This document shows positions 38,755 to 50,817 of a stretch of 64,000 nt of DNA, piece after piece (the first letter of the stretch is position 1; each line of letters starts with the position of its first letter). This stretch comes from Staphylococcus hsinchuensis (GTDB lineage: Bacteria > Bacillota > Bacilli > Staphylococcales > Staphylococcaceae): contig NZ_CP128355.1 of assembly GCF_038789205.1 (NCBI RefSeq), positions 1,054,001-1,118,000 on the forward strand, read 5' to 3'. Both the position numbers and the translations under genes were made by a program. The notes beneath the pieces are model-generated. The model saw only the letters and a list, made by a program, of their open reading frames with translations, was not told the origin of the DNA and did not search any database.

Positions 38755-39421
38755 ATGCTTACAATGTCATTCTGCCATTAATGAAACTTTGCACGCACGA
38801 AATCTTTTTAAAAGAAGACGAAAGCTTTGTTGTAAATGTGAATCACAATGGAAGGAAATTGGGATAAGTAAGACAAATTGCTGTCCAACTTGCTTAAAGA
38901 CATTAGCTATAAAGGAAACACAGTGTTTAGATTGTCAGTTTTTAGCTCAAAAATTCAAATTAATGGATCAACTGTATTGTGATTATCGATATGATGGTGT
39001 TATGAAAGAAATCTTGCATAACTATAAATTTTTAAAAGATGTAGCGCTTAGTGAATTATTAGCATACAAATTAAAGTTACCGAAACAAGATTATCATTAC
39101 AATATACCTATTCCTTCACCCATCGAACGAGATCAAATGCGTACTTTTAATCCAGTTGAAATGGTGTTGGAGCATTTAGGTGTTCGTTATCATCGGTTAC
39201 TTTCTACACAGTTACGGGCAAAGCAATCTGAATTAGATAAGCTTACTCGAGCACAACAACCGAATCCATTTCACCTTATTAACGATTCTATCGATCTAGA
39301 TGATAAGAACATTTTACTCATAGATGATATTTATACAACTGGATTGACGATTCATCATGCTGCGTGTAAAATATTTGTTAGAAAAATCAGAAAATTAGAT
39401 GTATTTACTTTTGCACGGTAG
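38747..39421 (+). CDS. comFC: ComFC phosphoribosyltransferase-like protein
   Basis: A 224-residue protein with an N-terminal four-Cys zinc site (CLQCHSA ... CCKCES, CCPTCLK ... CLDC) and a C-terminal phosphoribosyltransferase-fold domain with the PRPP motif [13 protein letters not shown]. ComFC (ComF) is needed for uptake of transforming DNA; its enzymatic role is unsettled. GTG at 38747 overlaps the comFA stop (GTGAATAG) behind GGGGGT. It is co-transcribed with comFA. A frame 24 bases longer exists upstream but has no ribosome binding site. Confidence 0.87.
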   Translation: MNRCLQCHSAINETLHARNLFKRRRKLCCKCESQWKEIGISKTNCCPTCLKTLAIKETQCLDCQFLAQKFKLMDQLYCDYRYDGVMKEILHNYKFLKDVALSELLAYKLKLPKQDYHYNIPIPSPIERDQMRTFNPVEMVLEHLGVRYHRLLSTQLRAKQSELDKLTRAQQPNPFHLINDSIDLDDKNILLIDDIYTTGLTIHHAACKIFVRKIRKLDVFTFAR

Positions 39422-39486
39422 TATTAAGTGGTATGATAAGGATAAGCAATATTACCAATAAAGAGGTTTTAAAGGAGTCGATTACT

Positions 39487-40059
39487 ATGCTTAGATTTGA
39501 AATTCACGGAGAGAACCTCACAATTACTGACGCAATTCGTAATTACATTGAGGAAAAAATTGGTAAATTAGAACGCTATTTTAATAATGTGCCAAATGCT
39601 ATTGCGCACGTTAAAGTTAAAACGTATCAAAACTCTTCTACTAAGATTGAGGTAACAATTCCATTGAAGAATGTTACTTTAAGAGCGGAAGAAAGACATG
39701 ATGATTTATATGCAGGTATTGATTTAATTAATAGTAAATTAGAAAGACAAGTGAGAAAGTATAAAACTCGTGTCAATAGAAAGAACCGCAATCGTCATGA
39801 TCAAGAGGCATTTGCTTCATTACCAGAAGAAAATGAGGTCCCATCACTTCAAGATGAAGAGGACAATGATGACAGTGATATTGAAATCATCCGTTCAAAG
39901 AACTTCAGTTTAAAACCGATGGACTCAGAAGAAGCGGTGTTACAAATGGATTTATTAGGGCATGATTTCTTTATTTTCACAGATCGTGAAACTGATGGTA
40001 CAAGCATTGTTTATAAAAGAAAAGATGGCAAATATGGATTGATTGAAACAACTGAATAG
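39487..40059 (+). CDS. hpf: Ribosome hibernation promoting factor, long form
   Basis: A 190-residue protein that pairs ribosomes into inactive 100S dimers in stationary phase. The N-terminal domain (1-100: [28 protein letters not shown]) resembles YfiA and binds the decoding centre; the C-terminal domain (about 130-190: [16 protein letters not shown] region, [11 protein letters not shown]) mediates dimerisation. ATG 39487 follows AAAGGAG; the open frame from 39433 upstream has no family counterpart. The linker is acidic, EDNDDSD. It follows comFC by 65 bases and has its own terminator. Confidence 0.95.
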   Translation: MLRFEIHGENLTITDAIRNYIEEKIGKLERYFNNVPNAIAHVKVKTYQNSSTKIEVTIPLKNVTLRAEERHDDLYAGIDLINSKLERQVRKYKTRVNRKNRNRHDQEAFASLPEENEVPSLQDEEDNDDSDIEIIRSKNFSLKPMDSEEAVLQMDLLGHDFFIFTDRETDGTSIVYKRKDGKYGLIETTE

Positions 40060-40092
40060 TGATTCATATGCAATGTACGTCTTAATACAGAG

Positions 40093-40132
40093 AATAGGCT
40101 AGGAACAATCATATGTTTCTAGCCTATTATGT
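40093..40132 (+). terminator. Terminator after hpf
   Basis: AATAGGCTAGGAAC and GTTTCTAGCCTATT form a stem with 1-2 mismatches around an 8-base loop. The T-run is weak. Confidence 0.7.
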
Positions 40133-40337
40133 TGTTAAGGTCCAAACATTTGGAAATACGTAATCAAAACATGTATATTTTAAATAAGATTATATCTAAC
40201 GGAAGAATTATGGGAGATAGACGTTAGTAATAGAGTCTTAATATTAACCGTGAACTTAATAAGTGTAAATTTCACGATATAAATGATAAGATTAATTGTT
40301 GTAAGCAAAGAGTTAAAATGCTAAAGGAGCGAACAAA

Positions 40338-42875
40338 ATGGGTTTTTTATCAAAGATTGCAGATGGCAATAAAAGAGAAATAAAACGCCTTGGTAAGTTA
40401 GCCGACAAAGTCCTTGCCCTAGAAGAGGATATGTCGATTTTAAAAGATGAAGAAATTAGAGAAAAAACAAAAGCGTTGCAACAAAAAGTACAAGCAGAAG
40501 ACGACGTAAAGAAACAAAATAAAATATTAGATGAAATATTACCAGAAGCATTTGCACTTGTTCGAGAAAGTTCAAAACGTGTGTATAACATGGTACCTTT
40601 CAGAGTACAAGTTATGGGTGGTATCGCTATTCAGAACGGTGACATTGCTGAAATGAGAACCGGTGAAGGTAAGACATTAACAGCGACGATGCCAACATAT
40701 TTAAATGCACTTGCAGGTCGTGGTGTACACGTCATCACAGTCAACGAATATCTTGCAAGTAGTCAAAGTGAAGACATGGCACGCTTATACGAATTCCTAG
40801 GTTTATCAGTAGGTGTCAATTTAAATAGTAAGTCTACTAATGAGAAACGTGAAGCATATACACGTGATATCACTTACAGTACTAACAATGAACTTGGTTT
40901 TGATTACTTACGTGATAATATGGTGAACTATGCTGAAGAGCGTGTAATGAGACCATTACATTACGCAATCATTGACGAAGTTGACTCTATTTTAATTGAC
41001 GAAGCCCGTACACCTTTAATTATTTCAGGTGAAGCAGAAAAATCGACTTCTTTATATACTCAAGCAAACGTCTTTGCAAAAATGCTTAAAAATGAAGAAG
41101 ACTATAATTTAGATGAAAAGACGAAATCTGTACAATTAACAGAACAAGGTATCGATAAAGCTGAACGTATGTTTAAAATTGATAACCTTTATGACGTTAA
41201 AAATGTCGATATTATTACACATATCAATACGGCGTTACGTGCCCACGTGACACTTCAAAAAGATGTTGACTATATGGTGCATGAAGGTGAAGTACTTATC
41301 GTCGATCAATTTACAGGTCGTACTATGCCAGGTCGTCGTTTCTCAGAAGGGTTACACCAAGCGATAGAAGCTAAAGAAGGCGTTAAGATTCAAAACGAAT
41401 CAAAAACGATGGCTTCTATTACATTCCAAAACTATTTCAGAATGTACAATAAACTTTCAGGAATGACAGGTACTGCTAAAACGGAAGAAGAAGAGTTTAG
41501 AAATATTTACAATATGACAGTAACTCAAATTCCGACAAATAGACCCGTACAACGTATCGATAAATCAGATATGATTTATGTTAGTCAAAAAGGTAAATTT
41601 GACGCTGTTGTGGACGAAGTTATTGAGAAACACAAACAAGGTCAACCGGTCTTACTTGGTACGGTTGCAGTTGAAACCAGTGAATATATTTCAAACCTTT
41701 TAAAGAAAAATGGTGTGAGACACAACGTACTTAACGCGAAGAACCATGAAAAAGAAGCGGATATCATCGCGGATGCTGGTCAACGTGGTGCAGTAACCAT
41801 CGCGACAAACATGGCTGGTCGTGGTACGGATATTAAACTTGGTGAAGGCGTAGAAGAAATTGGCGGTCTTGCTGTTATAGGTACAGAACGACACGAATCT
41901 AGACGTATAGATGATCAGCTCCGTGGTCGTTCAGGACGTCAAGGTGACAAAGGTGATAGTAGATTCTATTTATCTTTACAAGATGAGTTGATGGTACGTT
42001 TCGGTTCAGAACGTCTACAAAGTATGATGAATCGTTTAGGTATGGACGATACGACGCCTATAGAATCTAAGATGGTATCACGTGCGGTTGAATCAGCACA
42101 AAAACGTGTTGAAGGTAACAACTTTGATGCACGTAAACGAGTACTTGAATATGATGACGTGTTACGTAAACAACGTGAAATCATTTATGGTGAACGTAAT
42201 AATATTATAGACAGCGACTCAAGTAATGATCTAGTTGAATCAATGTTACGTTCAACGCTTCAACGCAGTATCTATTACTATATTAATGAAGACGAAGAAG
42301 ATGCAAACTATGAACCATTTGTTAATTACGTTGAAGACGTATTCTTACATGAAGGTGAATTAAAACCATCTGAACTTAAAGGTAAAGATAATGAAGATGT
42401 GTTCGAATATGTATGGCCTAAAATTGAAACAGCATTGAAGAATCAAAAAGAAAAAATCGGCTCACAATTTGATGAGTTTGAACGTATGATTTTATTACGT
42501 TCTATTGATGATCATTGGACGGATCACATTGATACTATGGATCAGTTAAGACAAGGTATACACTTACGTTCATACGGACAACAAAATCCGCTTCGAGATT
42601 ACCAAAACGAAGGTCACGAATTATTTGATACAATGATGCAAACAATCGAAGAGGACGTATCTAAATACATCTTGAAATCAGTTGTTTCTGTAGAAGAAGA
42701 TGTTGAACGTGATAAATCTACTGACTTTGGTAAAGCTGAACATGTAACGAGCGGAGACGACTATGGAGAAGGTGAAGCTAAGGCAGAACCTTATGTTAAA
42801 GATGAGGATATTGGTAGAAATGATCCATGTCCTTGTGGCAGCGGTAAGAAATATAAAAATTGCCACGGTGCATAA
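40338..42875 (+). CDS. secA: Preprotein translocase ATPase SecA
   Basis: An 845-residue motor ATPase of general secretion. Walker [11 protein letters not shown] (about 101-110), the DEAD-box ([19 protein letters not shown]), motif VI ([11 protein letters not shown]) and the C-terminal zinc-binding tail [13 protein letters not shown] are intact. The length equals typical SecA1. ATG 40338 follows AAAGGAGCG. It is monocistronic; the next gene is prfB, separated by nearly 400 bases of repeat-containing non-coding DNA. Confidence 0.98.
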   Translation: MGFLSKIADGNKREIKRLGKLADKVLALEEDMSILKDEEIREKTKALQQKVQAEDDVKKQNKILDEILPEAFALVRESSKRVYNMVPFRVQVMGGIAIQNGDIAEMRTGEGKTLTATMPTYLNALAGRGVHVITVNEYLASSQSEDMARLYEFLGLSVGVNLNSKSTNEKREAYTRDITYSTNNELGFDYLRDNMVNYAEERVMRPLHYAIIDEVDSILIDEARTPLIISGEAEKSTSLYTQANVFAKMLKNEEDYNLDEKTKSVQLTEQGIDKAERMFKIDNLYDVKNVDIITHINTALRAHVTLQKDVDYMVHEGEVLIVDQFTGRTMPGRRFSEGLHQAIEAKEGVKIQNESKTMASITFQNYFRMYNKLSGMTGTAKTEEEEFRNIYNMTVTQIPTNRPVQRIDKSDMIYVSQKGKFDAVVDEVIEKHKQGQPVLLGTVAVETSEYISNLLKKNGVRHNVLNAKNHEKEADIIADAGQRGAVTIATNMAGRGTDIKLGEGVEEIGGLAVIGTERHESRRIDDQLRGRSGRQGDKGDSRFYLSLQDELMVRFGSERLQSMMNRLGMDDTTPIESKMVSRAVESAQKRVEGNNFDARKRVLEYDDVLRKQREIIYGERNNIIDSDSSNDLVESMLRSTLQRSIYYYINEDEEDANYEPFVNYVEDVFLHEGELKPSELKGKDNEDVFEYVWPKIETALKNQKEKIGSQFDEFERMILLRSIDDHWTDHIDTMDQLRQGIHLRSYGQQNPLRDYQNEGHELFDTMMQTIEEDVSKYILKSVVSVEEDVERDKSTDFGKAEHVTSGDDYGEGEAKAEPYVKDEDIGRNDPCPCGSGKKYKNCHGA

Positions 42876-42896
42876 TTAATAAATTTTAAAAAGGGA

Positions 42897-42939
42897 GTGG
42901 GACAGAAATCGATTTTTTATAATGATTTCGTAGTCCCAC
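42897..42939 (+). repeat. GTGGGACAG hairpin repeat, copy 3
   Basis: GTGGGACAGAAATCGATTTT ... TTTCGTAGTCCCAC, with a 7-base stem, 20 bases after the secA stop. Same unit as at 17191 and 18953. Confidence 0.75.
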
Positions 42940-42942
42940 CCC

Positions 42943-43016
42943 GGCAAGGATGACTAGGATTGAAAAAAGCTTGATATAAGTGCATTTTCAATTCAGACAT
43001 CTACTGTCAAGTTGCC
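42943..43016 (+). repeat. Dispersed TGACTAG-type intergenic repeat, copy 2
   Basis: Matches the stretch at 6030-6110 block by block (CGGCA, TGACTAG, TGAA, TTGAT, TTCAGA, TGCCA). It joins the GTGGGACAG repeat to the terminator at 43017. The rest of the 397-base gap before prfB is promoter region with nothing else identified. Confidence 0.5.
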
Positions 43017-43060
43017 AAAGAGTCTGAGACACCTATTATGTCTCAGACTCTAAATTTTTA
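43017..43060 (+). terminator. Terminator after secA
   Basis: AGAGTCTGAGACA and TGTCTCAGACTCT form a 13-base perfect stem followed by AAATTTTT. It belongs to the GAGGCTGAGAC stem family. Confidence 0.8.
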
Positions 43061-43272
43061 TAATGATAGTGAATTAATAGAGCTATCGAGTGAAACATGC
43101 GTATTTTAGGGATGAAACTGAAACAACTCTACTTATTTCAAACTACGGACGTTCGAACAGTATGTAAAGTTGAAAGGTGTTCCTTAACTTTTGTAAAATA
43201 GTTGTATTCATTCAAAAACAAATTAAAATAAAAGTAAATCATTGTTTATTAAGAAAATAGGAGCGATGCACT

Positions 43273-44386
43273 ATGGAATTATCAGAAATAAAAAGAAATA
43301 TAGATAGCTATCAAGAGAAGTTAGAACAACTTAGGGGGTCTCTTTGACTTAGAAGAGAAAGAGACGAACATACAAGAATATGAAGAAATGATGACAGACC
43401 CAACATTTTGGGATGATCAAGACAAAGCTCAAGATATCATTGATAAAAACAATGCTTTAAAATCAGTCGTTAATGCTTATCGTAAACTAGAAGCGGATAT
43501 AGAAGATATGACTACAACGAGAGAATTATTAGTTGAAGAAAATGACGAAGATATGAAAGATGATTTAGAAGAAACAGTGGTAGCTTTCAAAGATGAGCTA
43601 GACCAGTTTGAATTACAACTATTATTAGACGGCCCTTATGATGCAAACAATGCAATCATTGAATTACACCCAGGTGCAGGTGGGACGGAATCGCAAGATT
43701 GGACGAATATGTTACTTAGAATGTATCAACGTTACTGCGAACAAAGCGGATTTAAAGTTGAAATTGCTGACTATTTACCTGGGGATGAAGCTGGCGTAAA
43801 AAGCGTAACTTTCGTCGTTAAAGGACATAATGCTTACGGTTATTTGAAAGCTGAAAAAGGTGTTCACCGACTTGTGAGAATTTCCCCATTTGATTCTTCA
43901 GGGCGTCGTCATACTTCATTCGCATCATGTGACGTTATTCCAGAATTTAATAATTCGGAAATAGAAATTGAAGTGAATTCTGACGATATTACGGTAGATA
44001 CTTTTAGAGCTTCTGGGGCAGGTGGACAACACATCAACAAAACAGAATCTGCAATAAGAATTACACACCATCCTACTGGTATCGTCGTAAATAACCAAAA
44101 CGAAAGATCTCAAATTAAAAACAGAGAAGCCGCAATGAAAACTTTAAAATCAAAACTTTATCAATTAAAGCTTGAAGAGCAAGAACAAGAGATGGCTGAA
44201 ATTCGTGGTGAACAAAAAGAGATTGGTTGGGGAAGCCAAATTAGATCTTATGTTTTCCATCCGTATGCAATGGTTAAAGACCATAGAACGAACGAAGAAA
44301 CTGCGAAAGTTGATGCAGTAATGGATGGCGAAATTGGTCCGTTTATTGAAGCGTACTTACGTAGTCAAATGGATAATAACAATTAA
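43273..44386 (+). CDS. prfB: Peptide chain release factor 2, with programmed +1 frameshift
   Basis: RF2 recognises UGA and UAA stop codons. The gene starts at ATG 43273, reads 24 codons to an in-frame TGA at 43345-43347, and must shift +1 at CTT-TGA-C to continue in the frame ending at 44386 (about 370 residues). The GGQ motif is in [11 protein letters not shown] and the stop-codon recognition tripeptide SPF in [13 protein letters not shown] follows GGAGCG. The shift site and its upstream Shine-Dalgarno-like element are listed separately. The feature spans both frames. Confidence 0.96.
43333..43348 (+). promoter_or_regulatory. prfB: Autoregulatory +1 frameshift site in prfB
   Basis: AGGGGGT (43333-43339), an internal Shine-Dalgarno-like stimulator, lies just before CTT TGA C (43342-43348). 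Low RF2 lets the ribosome slip from CTT to the +1 frame (GAC) and make more RF2. This is the standard bacterial arrangement. Confidence 0.95.
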
Positions 44387-44546
44387 GTTGAGTTAGCACA
44401 TAACTGAACCGTAATTGTTTTTAATGAAAGTTTTACCTCTTATAGAAATTAAAATATTCTATAATTAAATTCGAAAGACATTTTGATTATTGAATGATAA
44501 TATAAAAGCAAGTAAAATCACACTAAATAATTTAGGAGGCGATGTC

Positions 44547-45188
44547 ATGGGCGTACATCAATACTTTAAGCGTTTATCCGATTTGGAAAAGTTAATTAGG
44601 TTGCCAGGTCAATTTAAATATTTCGAACATAACGTGGCTGCACATTCTTTTAAAGTCACGAAGATTGCACAATATTTAGGTACGGTTGAAGAATATCATG
44701 GCAATAAAGTTGATTGGAAAAGTTTATATGAAAAAGCGCTTAACCATGACTTTGCCGAAATATTTACCGGTGATATCAAAACACCTGTAAAATATGCGAG
44801 TGGCGAGTTAAAGAAGCTCTTCTCACAAGTTGAGGAAGAAATGGTCAATCATTTTATTAATGAAGAGATTCCAGAACCATATCAAGCCATTTATCGTGAA
44901 CGTCTGCAAGAGGGAAAAGATGACTCTTTAGAAGGGCAAATACTATCAGTAGCCGACAAAATTGATTTATTATATGAAACATTTGGTGAAATACAAAAAA
45001 GAAATCCCGAACCTCTATTCTTTGAAATTTATGAGATGTCATTAGAAACGATTATGCAATTCGATCATTTGAGCTCTGTAAATGACTTCATTGAAAATAT
45101 TATTCCGGAAATGCTTACTGAAAACTTTATCCCACGCTCAGAATTAAGAGAAACGACAATGGCCATCCTAAATAAAAGAAATGAGTGA
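44547..45188 (+). CDS. HD-domain 5'-deoxynucleotidase (YfbR-like)
   Basis: A 213-residue HD-domain phosphohydrolase. The metal-binding His and HD pair are in NVAAHSFKV (His) and NHDFAEIFTGD (His-Asp, about 70-80), and the final Asp in SVADKIDLL. ATG 44547 follows TAGGAGGCG; an upstream in-frame ATG at 44490 lacks such a site. The family hydrolyses deoxynucleoside monophosphates in E. coli YfbR; activity here is by analogy. It is followed by csbA with an overlap-like spacing of 5 bases. Confidence 0.85.
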   Translation: MGVHQYFKRLSDLEKLIRLPGQFKYFEHNVAAHSFKVTKIAQYLGTVEEYHGNKVDWKSLYEKALNHDFAEIFTGDIKTPVKYASGELKKLFSQVEEEMVNHFINEEIPEPYQAIYRERLQEGKDDSLEGQILSVADKIDLLYETFGEIQKRNPEPLFFEIYEMSLETIMQFDHLSSVNDFIENIIPEMLTENFIPRSELRETTMAILNKRNE

Positions 45189-45193
45189 GATGT

Positions 45194-45424
45194 ATGATTT
45201 GGTATTTACTTGCTGCATTTTTCCCTTGTATTCTTGTAGTTTCTTTTAGTGTAGTTACAAGGAACAAATGGGTTGGAACGATTTTGGCGTTAATACTCAT
45301 TGGCGTTTCAGTTGAAAAAGGATTTTTCCATAGTCAGTGGATTATCTTTATTGACGTAGTGTCATTATTAGCAGGATATTTAATTATCGACCAACTCGAG
45401 TTACACAAAAAAATGGACGATTAG
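45194..45424 (+). CDS. csbA: CsbA-like small membrane protein
   Basis: A 76-residue protein with two or three membrane helices (MIWYLLAAFFPCILVVSFSVV; VGTILALILIGVSV; IIFIDVVSLLAGYLII), ending in a charged tail. It resembles CsbA, a sigma-B-controlled small membrane protein next to uvrB in Bacillus; the same position just before uvrB supports this. No sigma-B promoter is seen directly upstream, so it is likely co-transcribed with the HD gene. Function unknown. Confidence 0.7.
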   Translation: MIWYLLAAFFPCILVVSFSVVTRNKWVGTILALILIGVSVEKGFFHSQWIIFIDVVSLLAGYLIIDQLELHKKMDD

Positions 45425-45500
45425 TTAATATATAAGTGCGAAAGTTCATTATTTATTTAGCATATTACATCATAATAAGAAACAACTTAACGCGCATAAG

Positions 45501-45535
45501 ACAAACATGGGAATAACTATGTTTGTTTTTTATTT
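45501..45535 (+). terminator. Terminator after csbA
   Basis: ACAAACATgg and ctATGTTTGT form an 8-base stem with a short loop, followed by TTTTTATTTT. Confidence 0.75.
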
Positions 45536-45550
45536 TCTCAAAACCAATAA

Positions 45551-45564
45551 CGAACAAATGTTTG
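45551..45564 (+). promoter_or_regulatory. uvrB: LexA (SOS) box upstream of uvrBA
   Basis: CGAACAAATGTTTG, one change from the Gram-positive LexA consensus CGAAC-N4-GTTCG. It is about 140 bases before the uvrB start, in the promoter region, and would give SOS induction of uvrB and uvrA. Confidence 0.85.
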
Positions 45565-45701
45565 TATTTGTAGTGGTAAATCTGTTAAAATGTTTATCGT
45601 GAACAATTAATATAAACGAAAAGTATAAGTAATTATAGAGGATTAATGTGGGATATCGCATAGGAACGTTAATGCGAAATTTTGTAGGAGGCGTGATCAT
45701 T

Positions 45702-47684
45702 ATGGAACATTATCCATTTAAATTAGAATCTAACTTTGAACCCCAAGGTGATCAACCTCAAGCGATTGATGAAATTGTTAAGGGTGTAGAAGAGGGGAAA
45801 CGTCACCAAACATTACTCGGTGCCACAGGAACAGGTAAGACATTTACGATGAGTAATGTAATTAAACGCGTTGGAAAGCCAACTCTAATTATCGCTCATA
45901 ATAAGACACTTGCAGGTCAGTTATATAGCGAGTTTAAAGAGTTCTTTCCTGAAAATCGTGTAGAGTACTTTGTGAGTTATTATGATTATTATCAACCAGA
46001 AGCATATGTACCTTCAACGGATACTTTCATAGAGAAAGATGCTTCTATTAATGACGAAATTGATCAATTGAGACACTCAGCGACAAGTGCACTGTTTGAA
46101 CGTGACGATGTTATTATTATTGCTAGTGTCAGTTGTATATATGGTTTAGGTAATCCAGAAGAATATAAAGAATTAGTTGTAAGTGTTCGCGTCGGAATGG
46201 AAATGGATAGAAGTGAACTGTTAAGAAAGCTTGTCGATGTGCAATATACAAGAAATGACATTGACTTTAGACGTGGTACGTTCCGTGTACGTGGGGATGT
46301 TGTAGAAATCTTCCCGGCATCTCGTGAAGAAATGTGTATCCGAGTTGAGTTCTTCGGGGATGAAATTGATCGCATTAGAGAAGTGAACTACCTAACAGGG
46401 GAAGTATTGCGCGAACGAGATCACTTTGCTATCTTCCCAGCGTCTCACTTCGTAACACGTGATGAAAAGATGAAATTAGCAATTAAACGTATTGAAAATG
46501 AATTAGAAGAACGATTAACTGAATTACGTAACGAAAATAAATTACTTGAAGCACAACGTTTGGAGCAACGTACAAATTATGATCTTGAAATGATGCGAGA
46601 AATGGGATTTTGTTCAGGAATTGAAAATTATTCAGTACATTTAACTTTACGTCCAACAGGGTCTACGCCTTATACTTTACTTGATTATTTTGGTGATGAT
46701 TGGTTAGTTATGATTGATGAATCTCACGTGACTTTACCTCAAATTAGAGGTATGTATAACGGTGACCGTGCACGTAAACAAGTCTTAGTAGATCACGGCT
46801 TCCGTTTACCAAGTGCTTTAGATAATAGACCATTGAAATTTGAAGAGTTTGAAGATAAGACGAATCAACTCGTATATGTTTCTGCTACACCTGGTCCGTA
46901 TGAGTTAGAACATACTGATGAAATGGTTGAACAAATTATTCGTCCAACTGGATTATTAGATCCTAAGATTGATGTGCGACCTACAGAAAATCAAATCGAT
47001 GACTTATTAAGTGAAATACAAACACGTATTGATCGTGATGAACGCGTGTTAGTGACTACACTCACTAAAAAAATGAGTGAAGATTTGACGACATATATGA
47101 AAGAAGCGGGCATCAAAGTCAATTATTTACACTCTGAAATAAAAACACTTGAACGTATTGAAATTATACGTGATTTAAGAATGGGCACATATGATGTTAT
47201 CGTTGGTATTAACTTATTAAGAGAAGGTATAGATATTCCTGAAGTATCGTTAGTCGTCATCTTAGATGCTGATAAAGAAGGTTTCTTAAGATCAGAACGT
47301 TCTCTTGTACAAACGATTGGTCGTGCAGCGCGTAATAGTGGCGGGGAAGTTATCATGTATGGTGATAAAGTCACAGATTCTATGCAATATGCGATTGATG
47401 AAACGAATCGACGTCGTTCAATTCAAGAAGCATATAATGAAGAACATGGTATTACACCAATGACGATTAATAAGAAGATTCATGATGTGATTAGTGCTAC
47501 AGTAGAGAGTGACGAGACAAACGAACAAGAGCAAACTGAATTACCTAAGAAAATGACGAAGAAAGAACGCGAAAAAACAATTGCAAATATAGAAAAAGAA
47601 ATGAAGCAAGCAGCAAAAGATTTAGATTTCGAAAAGGCAACAGAGCTTAGAGATATGTTATTTGAATTAAAAGCAGAAGGGTGA
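45702..47684 (+). CDS. uvrB: Excinuclease ABC subunit B
   Basis: UvrB checks DNA damage and directs UvrC incision in nucleotide excision repair. From ATG 45702 (behind TAGGAGGCG) the protein has 660 residues; an in-frame ATG-like upstream extension from 45648 has no family match. Walker [10 protein letters not shown], the beta-hairpin [12 protein letters not shown], motif DESHVTLPQ, motif [11 protein letters not shown] and the C-terminal UVR motif ([15 protein letters not shown], UvrC-binding) are intact. uvrA follows 5 bases after the stop, in one operon under the LexA box. Confidence 0.98.
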   Translation: MEHYPFKLESNFEPQGDQPQAIDEIVKGVEEGKRHQTLLGATGTGKTFTMSNVIKRVGKPTLIIAHNKTLAGQLYSEFKEFFPENRVEYFVSYYDYYQPEAYVPSTDTFIEKDASINDEIDQLRHSATSALFERDDVIIIASVSCIYGLGNPEEYKELVVSVRVGMEMDRSELLRKLVDVQYTRNDIDFRRGTFRVRGDVVEIFPASREEMCIRVEFFGDEIDRIREVNYLTGEVLRERDHFAIFPASHFVTRDEKMKLAIKRIENELEERLTELRNENKLLEAQRLEQRTNYDLEMMREMGFCSGIENYSVHLTLRPTGSTPYTLLDYFGDDWLVMIDESHVTLPQIRGMYNGDRARKQVLVDHGFRLPSALDNRPLKFEEFEDKTNQLVYVSATPGPYELEHTDEMVEQIIRPTGLLDPKIDVRPTENQIDDLLSEIQTRIDRDERVLVTTLTKKMSEDLTTYMKEAGIKVNYLHSEIKTLERIEIIRDLRMGTYDVIVGINLLREGIDIPEVSLVVILDADKEGFLRSERSLVQTIGRAARNSGGEVIMYGDKVTDSMQYAIDETNRRRSIQEAYNEEHGITPMTINKKIHDVISATVESDETNEQEQTELPKKMTKKEREKTIANIEKEMKQAAKDLDFEKATELRDMLFELKAEG

Positions 47685-47689
47685 AAAAT

Positions 47690-50518
47690 ATGAAACAACC
47701 ATCCATTGTAGTTAAAGGAGCACGTGCTCATAATTTAAAAAATGTTGATATCGAAATACCGAAGAACAAAATGATTGTCATGACTGGTCTTTCAGGGTCA
47801 GGTAAATCTTCATTAGCATTCGATACGATTTACGCTGAAGGGCAACGTAGATATGTTGAATCTTTAAGTGCATATGCACGTCAATTTCTAGGACAAATGG
47901 ACAAACCAGATGTAGATACTATAGAAGGTTTGTCACCAGCGATTTCAATCGATCAGAAAACGACAAGCAAAAACCCAAGATCGACGGTTGCCACAGTCAC
48001 AGAGATTTATGATTATATACGTTTATTATATGCGCGTGTAGGTAAACCTATATGTCCCAATCACGGTATTGAAATCGAATCGCAAACAGTTCAACAAATG
48101 GTAGATCGTGTCTTACAATTAGAAGAACGTAGTAAGATTCAACTCTTAGCTCCTGTAGTGTCACATCGTAAAGGTTCACATGAGAAATTATTAGATGACA
48201 TTAGTAAAAAAGGTTATGTGCGTGTAAGAGTTGATGGTGAAATAACAGACGTCAATGAAGTACCTGATTTAAATAAAAATAAAAATCATACGATAGAAGT
48301 TGTAGTAGATAGACTTGTAGTTAAAGATGGCATTGAAACACGTCTTGCCGACTCGATTGAAACTGGACTTAACCTAGCTGATGGCAACCTCATAGTTGAT
48401 GTAATTGGAGATGAAGAGCTTAAATTCTCAGAAAATCATGCCTGTCCAATTTGTGGTTTCTCTATTGGTGAGTTAGAGCCGCGTATGTTTAGTTTCAACA
48501 GCCCGTTTGGAGCTTGTCCAACTTGTGATGGTTTAGGACAAAAACTAAAAGTAGATTTAGATTTAGTCGTTCCAGACAAAAATAAGACGTTAGATGAAGG
48601 TGCAATCGTACCGTGGGAACCTACAAGTTCTGATTTCTATCCAACTTTATTAAAACGAGTTTGTGAAGTTTATAAGATTAAAATGGACAAACCGTTTAAA
48701 AAGTTAACTGACCGCCAAAAAAATATTATTTTGTACGGTTCAAACGGTAAAGAAATTGAATTTACATTTAAACAACGTAACGGTACAACTCGCAAAAGAA
48801 CGATGGAATTCGAAGGTGTAGTAAATAACATTAGTCGTCGTTATCATGAGTCGCCTTCTGAATTAGTAAGAGAAATGATGAGTAAATATATGACACAGTT
48901 ACCATGTGAAACGTGTCATGGTAAACGCTTGAGTCGTGAAGCTTTATCAGTTTATGTTGCAGGTTATAATATCGGTGAAATTGTAGAGAATTCAATTAAA
49001 GATGCATTACACCAATACAAACATATTGAGCTGAAAGAACAAGATCGTAAAATCGCGACACAAATTTTAAATGAAATTATCGCACGTCTTGAGTTTTTAA
49101 ATAACGTAGGTCTCGATTACTTAACACTTAATCGTGCTTCAGGTTCATTATCTGGTGGTGAAGCACAACGTATTAGACTGGCAACACAAATTGGTTCAAG
49201 ATTGTCCGGTGTACTATACGTGTTAGATGAGCCTTCTATCGGGTTGCATCAACGAGACAATGACCGACTCATTAATACGTTGAAAGAGATGCGTGATTTA
49301 GGAAATACGCTTATTGTCGTTGAACACGATGACGATACGATGCGTGCAGCTGATTATTTAGTCGATGTCGGCCCAGGCGCAGGCGATCACGGTGGTGAAA
49401 TCGTTGCGAGTGGTACGCCGAAACAAGTCATGCAAAATAAACAATCTCTTACAGGTCAATATTTAAGCGGTAAAAAACGCATCGAATTACCCGAAGCACG
49501 TCGTCCATTAACTGACAGACAAATTCAAATCAGAGGTGCTAAAAGTAATAACCTTAAAAATATTGATGTTGACTTCCCGCTTTCAACAATGACTGTAGTT
49601 ACAGGTGTCTCAGGCTCTGGTAAGAGTACTTTAGTAAATGAAATATTATATAAGTCATTAGCTAAAGCTATTAATAAATCGAAAGTTAAGCCAGGGGATT
49701 GTGATGAAATCAAAGGCATAGATCAAATTGAGCGTATTATTGATATTGATCAGTCTCCAATCGGTCGTACACCACGTTCAAACCCTGCGACTTATACTGG
49801 CGTTTTTGACAATATTAGAGATATCTTCGCTCAAACAAACGAAGCGAAAGTGAGAGGTTATTCAAAAGGACGTTTCAGCTTTAACGTTAAAGGCGGACGT
49901 TGTGAAGCATGTAAAGGTGACGGTATTATTAAAATTGAAATGCACTTTTTACCAGATGTGTATGTACCATGTGAAGTGTGTGGCGGCTCACGTTATAACC
50001 GTGAAACATTAGAGGTTACTTATAAAGGTAAGAGTATCGCTGATGTGTTAGCAATGACTGCTGAAGATGCAACGCATTTCTTTGAAAATGTTCCGAAAAT
50101 TCATCGTAAACTACAAACACTCGTTGATGTTGGTTTAGGTTATGTGACATTAGGTCAACCTGCGACCACACTTTCTGGTGGTGAAGCACAACGTGTGAAA
50201 CTCGCTTCGGAATTACACAAACGTTCAACAGGTAACTCAATTTATATACTTGATGAACCAACAACAGGTCTGCATGTGGATGATATTAGTAGATTATTAA
50301 AGGTGCTAAATAAACTCGTTGAAAATGGTGATACTGTAGTCATCATCGAACATAATTTAGACGTAATTAAAATGGCAGATCATATTATAGACTTAGGACC
50401 TGAAGGTGGCGATGGTGGAGGAACGCTTGTTGCCACTGGAACGCCTGAAGCTATAGCAGATGTTCCTCATAGTTATACAGGACAATATTTAAAGCTAGTA
50501 TTAGAACGTGATAAATAG
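47690..50518 (+). CDS. uvrA: Excinuclease ABC subunit A
   Basis: A 942-residue damage-recognition ATPase with two ABC modules. Walker [10 protein letters not shown] at the N-terminus and GVSGSGKST in the second half, two LSGGEAQR signatures, and two zinc fingers (CPICGFSIG ... [14 protein letters not shown] ... CEVCGG) are present. ATG 47690 follows AGAAGGGTG. It lies 5 bases after uvrB, in the same SOS-controlled operon, and is ended by a terminator. Confidence 0.98.
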   Translation: MKQPSIVVKGARAHNLKNVDIEIPKNKMIVMTGLSGSGKSSLAFDTIYAEGQRRYVESLSAYARQFLGQMDKPDVDTIEGLSPAISIDQKTTSKNPRSTVATVTEIYDYIRLLYARVGKPICPNHGIEIESQTVQQMVDRVLQLEERSKIQLLAPVVSHRKGSHEKLLDDISKKGYVRVRVDGEITDVNEVPDLNKNKNHTIEVVVDRLVVKDGIETRLADSIETGLNLADGNLIVDVIGDEELKFSENHACPICGFSIGELEPRMFSFNSPFGACPTCDGLGQKLKVDLDLVVPDKNKTLDEGAIVPWEPTSSDFYPTLLKRVCEVYKIKMDKPFKKLTDRQKNIILYGSNGKEIEFTFKQRNGTTRKRTMEFEGVVNNISRRYHESPSELVREMMSKYMTQLPCETCHGKRLSREALSVYVAGYNIGEIVENSIKDALHQYKHIELKEQDRKIATQILNEIIARLEFLNNVGLDYLTLNRASGSLSGGEAQRIRLATQIGSRLSGVLYVLDEPSIGLHQRDNDRLINTLKEMRDLGNTLIVVEHDDDTMRAADYLVDVGPGAGDHGGEIVASGTPKQVMQNKQSLTGQYLSGKKRIELPEARRPLTDRQIQIRGAKSNNLKNIDVDFPLSTMTVVTGVSGSGKSTLVNEILYKSLAKAINKSKVKPGDCDEIKGIDQIERIIDIDQSPIGRTPRSNPATYTGVFDNIRDIFAQTNEAKVRGYSKGRFSFNVKGGRCEACKGDGIIKIEMHFLPDVYVPCEVCGGSRYNRETLEVTYKGKSIADVLAMTAEDATHFFENVPKIHRKLQTLVDVGLGYVTLGQPATTLSGGEAQRVKLASELHKRSTGNSIYILDEPTTGLHVDDISRLLKVLNKLVENGDTVVIIEHNLDVIKMADHIIDLGPEGGDGGGTLVATGTPEAIADVPHSYTGQYLKLVLERDK

Positions 50519-50546
50519 AATAGAAAATAAGTATTTCCTAGGTAAT

Positions 50547-50593
50547 AAAAAATAATGATTTCTATCGAATGTGATGGAAATCATTATTTTTTT
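50547..50593 (+). terminator. Terminator of uvrBA
   Basis: AAAAATAATGATTTC and GAAATCATTATTTTTTT form a 13-15 base stem with a T-run. The remaining ~225 bases before hprK are promoter space with no gene. Confidence 0.85.
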
Positions 50594-50817
50594 GTGAGAA
50601 ATGATGCTTCTTTAAAATAACTATGTCATATTTAATACTTGAACCCTTTAGTATAGGGAGGAGCACCTTAGCTTTAAAAATTGGAATATAGGTTATAATA
50701 AATATAATTGTGCATATAACTCCGGCTCTGATACACTTTTTAATATGGATTATTAGCGCTTTTTGATATGATGAAAGCAAGTAGTTTTGAAAGGGAATTA
50801 TAAATAGAGGTGAACCT

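Noticed and set aside
45425..45701. Sigma-B promoter for csbA or uvrB
   Set aside because: No GTTT-N14-17-GGGTA pattern seen; only the LexA box is convincing.
50562..50780. Minus-strand 72-codon frame with a hydrophobic stretch
   Set aside because: Overlaps the uvrA terminator and the hprK promoter region; no good start site.
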